Below are positions 61,457 through 64,000 of a stretch of 64,000 bases of DNA, piece by piece (position 1 is the stretch's first letter; the number at the start of each line of letters is the position of its first letter). The DNA comes from Octadecabacter sp. B2R22. Lineage in GTDB: Bacteria; Pseudomonadota; Alphaproteobacteria; Rhodobacterales; Rhodobacteraceae. The stretch lies in NCBI RefSeq assembly GCF_018861045.1, contig NZ_JAHKQJ010000002.1:372001-436000 (forward strand), in the 5' to 3' direction. The notes under the pieces were generated by a model. It saw only the letters and a list, made by a program, of their open reading frames with translations. It had not been told where the DNA came from and did not search any database. A program made the translations under genes and the position numbers.

Positions 61457-62863
61457 ATGACATTGAACACAGCAGATGACGGGTTTGTTGCGCGGTTGCG
61501 GAAGCTTTTGCCAGAAGCTGCGTTTCAAGCGGATCCGACCGGGTTTCTACAAGAACCGCGCCGGCGGTGGTCCGGGCGCGGGGTTGTTGTATCGCCGGCC
61601 AGTGTTGCTGAGGTTTCGACGTTGATGGCCGCGTGCTTTGAGGCGCATGTTCCTGTGGTGCCCTATTCCGGTGGGACCGGATTGGTGGGCGGACAGATCA
61701 CCGAAGCGTTTGAGCCGATCATCCTGTCGCTTGCACGGTTGAACACCGTTCGAGGCGTTTACGTTGATGAGAATGTTTTGGAGGTCGATGCGGGTATTAT
61801 TCTTGCTGATGCCCAACAGGCGGCGGCTAATGTTGGGCGGCTTTTTCCGCTGTCTTTGGCCTCTGAAGGGTCCGCGCGGATTGGCGGGTTACTGGCGACG
61901 AACGCGGGGGGATTGAATGTTATCCGCTACGGCAATGCACGGGCGCAGTGTTTGGGGCTTGAGGTTGTGCGGGCTGATGGCACGATTTGGAACGGCATGA
62001 GCCGTTTGCGCAAGGACAACACGGGGTATGATCTGCGGGATTTGATGATCGGGTCCGAGGGGACGTTGGGCGTGATTACCGGTGCGAGTCTGCGTATGAT
62101 GCCACGCCCTGCGGATGAGGCAACTGCGATGTTTGTGGTGAAAGACCCAGCTGCGGCAGTGGCGCTGCTTTCGCGCGCGGGAGAGCAACTGGGTGAAAGC
62201 ATAACAGCGTTCGAGCTAATCCACCGACAAGGTTATGATTTCTTGGATGAAGTGGCGCTGGAGTATCGTGCGCCCTTTGCCACGACACCGGAATGGTGCG
62301 TCTTGACGAAGGTCGGTGTGGGGCAGGGCCAATCCGCACAAGCCGCGCTTGAGACCCTGTTTGAAGCCGCTGGCGACCTTATCGTTGATGGGGTGATTGC
62401 ACAGTCACACCAACAGGCAGATGATATGTGGGCCATCAGGGAATTGATCCCCGAAGGCAATCGCCGTATCGGATCGATTTCCTCGCATGATATTTCTGTA
62501 CCAATTTCCAAGGTGCCCGAGTTTATTGCGAAAGCACCAGACTGCTTGGCGCAGATCGGGGCGTTCAGGATCAACTGTTTCGGGCATCTTGGGGACGGCA
62601 ATTTGCACTATAACGTCTTCCCCCCCGAAGGGCGCGCCCGCGATGAGTTTACCAACCAGCGTGAAGACATCAAAACGGCGGTCCATGACCTCGTTCATCA
62701 ATTTGGCGGGTCTGTCAGTGCCGAGCATGGCATCGGGCGTCTGAAGGTCACGGATTTAGAAACCTATGGCGATCCGGCAAAGCTTGCGATGATGCGGGCG
62801 ATCAAGGATGCGCTTGATCCGCGTGGTATTCTTAATCCTGGTGCTGTTCTCGCGGTGCGGTGA
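61457..62863 (+). CDS. FAD-linked 2-hydroxyacid dehydrogenase (GlcD/D-2HGDH family)
   Basis: This is a 468-residue flavoprotein with a PCMH-type FAD domain (VVPYSGGTGLVGGQ, SEGSARIGGLLATNAGG, LMIGSEGTLGVITG) and the C-terminal domain with HDISVPISKVPEF, CFGHLGDGNLHYN and the ending SAEHGIGRLK. The family oxidises D-2-hydroxyglutarate, D-lactate or glycolate using a quinone or ETF. The substrate is not settled by the sequence. It starts 14 bases after repeat copy 4 and precedes lysC. Confidence 0.9.
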   Translation: MTLNTADDGFVARLRKLLPEAAFQADPTGFLQEPRRRWSGRGVVVSPASVAEVSTLMAACFEAHVPVVPYSGGTGLVGGQITEAFEPIILSLARLNTVRGVYVDENVLEVDAGIILADAQQAAANVGRLFPLSLASEGSARIGGLLATNAGGLNVIRYGNARAQCLGLEVVRADGTIWNGMSRLRKDNTGYDLRDLMIGSEGTLGVITGASLRMMPRPADEATAMFVVKDPAAAVALLSRAGEQLGESITAFELIHRQGYDFLDEVALEYRAPFATTPEWCVLTKVGVGQGQSAQAALETLFEAAGDLIVDGVIAQSHQQADDMWAIRELIPEGNRRIGSISSHDISVPISKVPEFIAKAPDCLAQIGAFRINCFGHLGDGNLHYNVFPPEGRARDEFTNQREDIKTAVHDLVHQFGGSVSAEHGIGRLKVTDLETYGDPAKLAMMRAIKDALDPRGILNPGAVLAVR

Positions 62864-62921
62864 CCTTGCACTGGGCGGTCCTGCGTCGTAACAGGGCGCG
62901 GATAAGGAATAAGGGTGAATT

Positions 62922-64000
62922 ATGCCAGTTCTGGTTATGAAATTCGGCGGCACAAGCGTCGCGACCGTCGACAAGATCCGGCGCGCGGCCAAGAAGGTCG
63001 GCGTTGAGGTCGCTAAAGGGTACGACGTTATTGTGATCGTGTCCGCGATGTCCGGTGAGACCAACAAACTTGTGGGTTTCGTGAACGACACGTCGCCGCT
63101 GTATGATGCGCGTGAATACGATGCGATCGTATCATCCGGTGAAAACGTTACGGCTGGCCTTATGGCGCTGACGTTGCAAGAAATGGAAGTGCCCGCGCGC
63201 AGCTGGCAGGGCTGGCAAGTGCCGGTTCAAACGACAAGTGCGCACGCCAACGCACGGATCGAAGAGATCCCGACAGATAACATCAACGCCAAATTCGGCG
63301 AGGGCATGAAAGTTGCTGTCGTCGCCGGTTTCCAAGGGATCAGCCCTGAAGGTCGGATCACAACGCTTGGGCGCGGTGGGTCTGATACAACTGCTGTGGC
63401 CTTTGCGGCTGCATTCGACGCTGAGCGTTGCGACATCTACACTGACGTTGACGGCGTCTATACAACCGATCCACGCGTCACGGATAAGGCCCGCAAGCTG
63501 GACAAAATCGCGTTTGAAGAGATGCTGGAGCTCGCGTCATTGGGCGCCAAAGTCTTGCAGACGCGGTCTGTTGAACTGGCTATGCGATACAAAGTGCGCC
63601 TGCGCGTGCTATCATCATTTGAAGAACAATCTGACGAAGCCGGAACGCTCGTCTGTGCGGAGGAAGAAATCATGGAATCCAACGTAGTAGCAGGCGTCGC
63701 TTTTAGCCGCGACGAAGCAAAAATGACATTGATCTCTGTGGCGGACCGCCCAGGCATCGCTGCCGCAATCTTTGGCCCATTGGCCGAGGCAGGCGTGAAC
63801 GTCGATATGATCGTGCAAAACATCTCTGAAGAGGGCCGCACGGATATGACCTTTAGCTGCCCGATCGATCAGGTGGCCCGCGCCGAAAAAGCGATGGCAG
63901 AGGCGAAAGCCAATGATGAGATCAACTTCCATGATTTGGTCGCGGACACGGATGTTGCCAAGGTATCTATCGTTGGGATCGGGATGCGTTCGCACGCGGG
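62922..64000 (+). CDS. lysC: Aspartate kinase, 5' part
   Basis: The first 359 codons of aspartokinase, which phosphorylates aspartate to open the lysine, threonine and methionine pathway, are visible. The ATG at 62922 begins MPVLVMKFGGTSVA, the kinase signature. VIVSAMSGETNKL, TLGRGGSDTTAVAFAAAF and TDVDGVYTTDPR follow. From about residue 260 a regulatory ACT domain begins (MTLISVADRPGIAAAIFGPL), with a second starting near the window end. The gene runs off the edge with no stop. Together with thrC nearby it covers threonine synthesis. Confidence 0.96.
   Translation, partial: MPVLVMKFGGTSVATVDKIRRAAKKVGVEVAKGYDVIVIVSAMSGETNKLVGFVNDTSPLYDAREYDAIVSSGENVTAGLMALTLQEMEVPARSWQGWQVPVQTTSAHANARIEEIPTDNINAKFGEGMKVAVVAGFQGISPEGRITTLGRGGSDTTAVAFAAAFDAERCDIYTDVDGVYTTDPRVTDKARKLDKIAFEEMLELASLGAKVLQTRSVELAMRYKVRLRVLSSFEEQSDEAGTLVCAEEEIMESNVVAGVAFSRDEAKMTLISVADRPGIAAAIFGPLAEAGVNVDMIVQNISEEGRTDMTFSCPIDQVARAEKAMAEAKANDEINFHDLVADTDVAKVSIVGIGMRSHA

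Noticed and set aside
1-64000. CRISPR arrays, tRNA or rRNA genes, IS elements, prophage
   Set aside because: I looked for regular direct repeats, cloverleaf-like segments, transposase motifs and phage genes and saw none that I could support. tRNA detection by eye is not reliable, so a tRNAscan run would be needed to be certain.

Overview
The window looks like a chromosomal segment of a Rhodobacteraceae alphaproteobacterium of the marine Roseobacter type; I cannot name the genus. The grounds are protein character and gene order: ruvC-ruvA-ruvB next to ybgC-tolQRAB-pal-cpoB-tilS-ftsH; a ctaC-ctaB-ctaG-ctaE-surf1-thrC-M16 peptidase block divergent from tldD; small DUF1127 and TolA-C-like proteins; and Flp pilins of the GAVTVDW type. 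The DNA is moderately GC-rich throughout. There is no phage, IS element, CRISPR array, rRNA or tRNA that I can see. Coding density is high and ATGA or GTGA stop/start overlaps are common.

Layout. 1-3.5 kb: end of priA, an MFS permease, prmA, a small membrane protein and a DUF1127 protein. 3.8-7 kb: ruvC, ruvA, an EamA permease and ruvB. 7-17.8 kb: two uncharacterised genes, then ybgC and the Tol-Pal envelope system, which carries an extra stand-alone copy of the TolA C-terminal domain, then tilS and ftsH. 17.9-21.4 kb: a MOSC protein and the tetrahydrofolate one-carbon pair fhs-folD, with a long hairpin between them. 21.5-25.4 kb: a membrane-anchored LytTR regulator facing pdeM and an Lhr-like helicase of the ligase-associated repair module.

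25.5-45.7 kb is the most interesting part. It holds a Tad (type IVc, Flp) pilus locus on the minus strand: three flp pilins, cpaB, secretin, OmpA-like lipoprotein, tadZ, tadA, tadB, tadC, two TPR lipoproteins and a prepilin peptidase. One side is flanked by an AAA+ ATPase and a candidate GT-C glycosyltransferase. The other side has a lytic transglycosylase, a HAD-UbiA fusion, DprE2-like and DprE1-like enzymes and a UPF0104 flippase-like protein. UbiA, DprE1 and DprE2 are the enzymes that make polyprenyl-phosphate-D-arabinofuranose in mycobacteria. Their arrangement around a pilus suggests, but does not prove, arabinofuranose modification of the pilus or another surface polymer.

45.9-64 kb: scoAB CoA-transferase, topA, a 58-codon membrane ORF, dprA, a small membrane protein and tldD. 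A perfect FNR-type palindrome lies between tldD and the cytochrome aa3 oxidase/assembly operon. Then come surf1, thrC, an M16 peptidase, a GNAT acetyltransferase, a flavin-linked hydroxyacid dehydrogenase and the start of lysC, which is cut by the window end.

Four copies of a structured intergenic repeat (about 25.4, 42.4, 42.6 and 61.4 kb) lie just after stop codons, always in the same polarity relative to the upstream gene.
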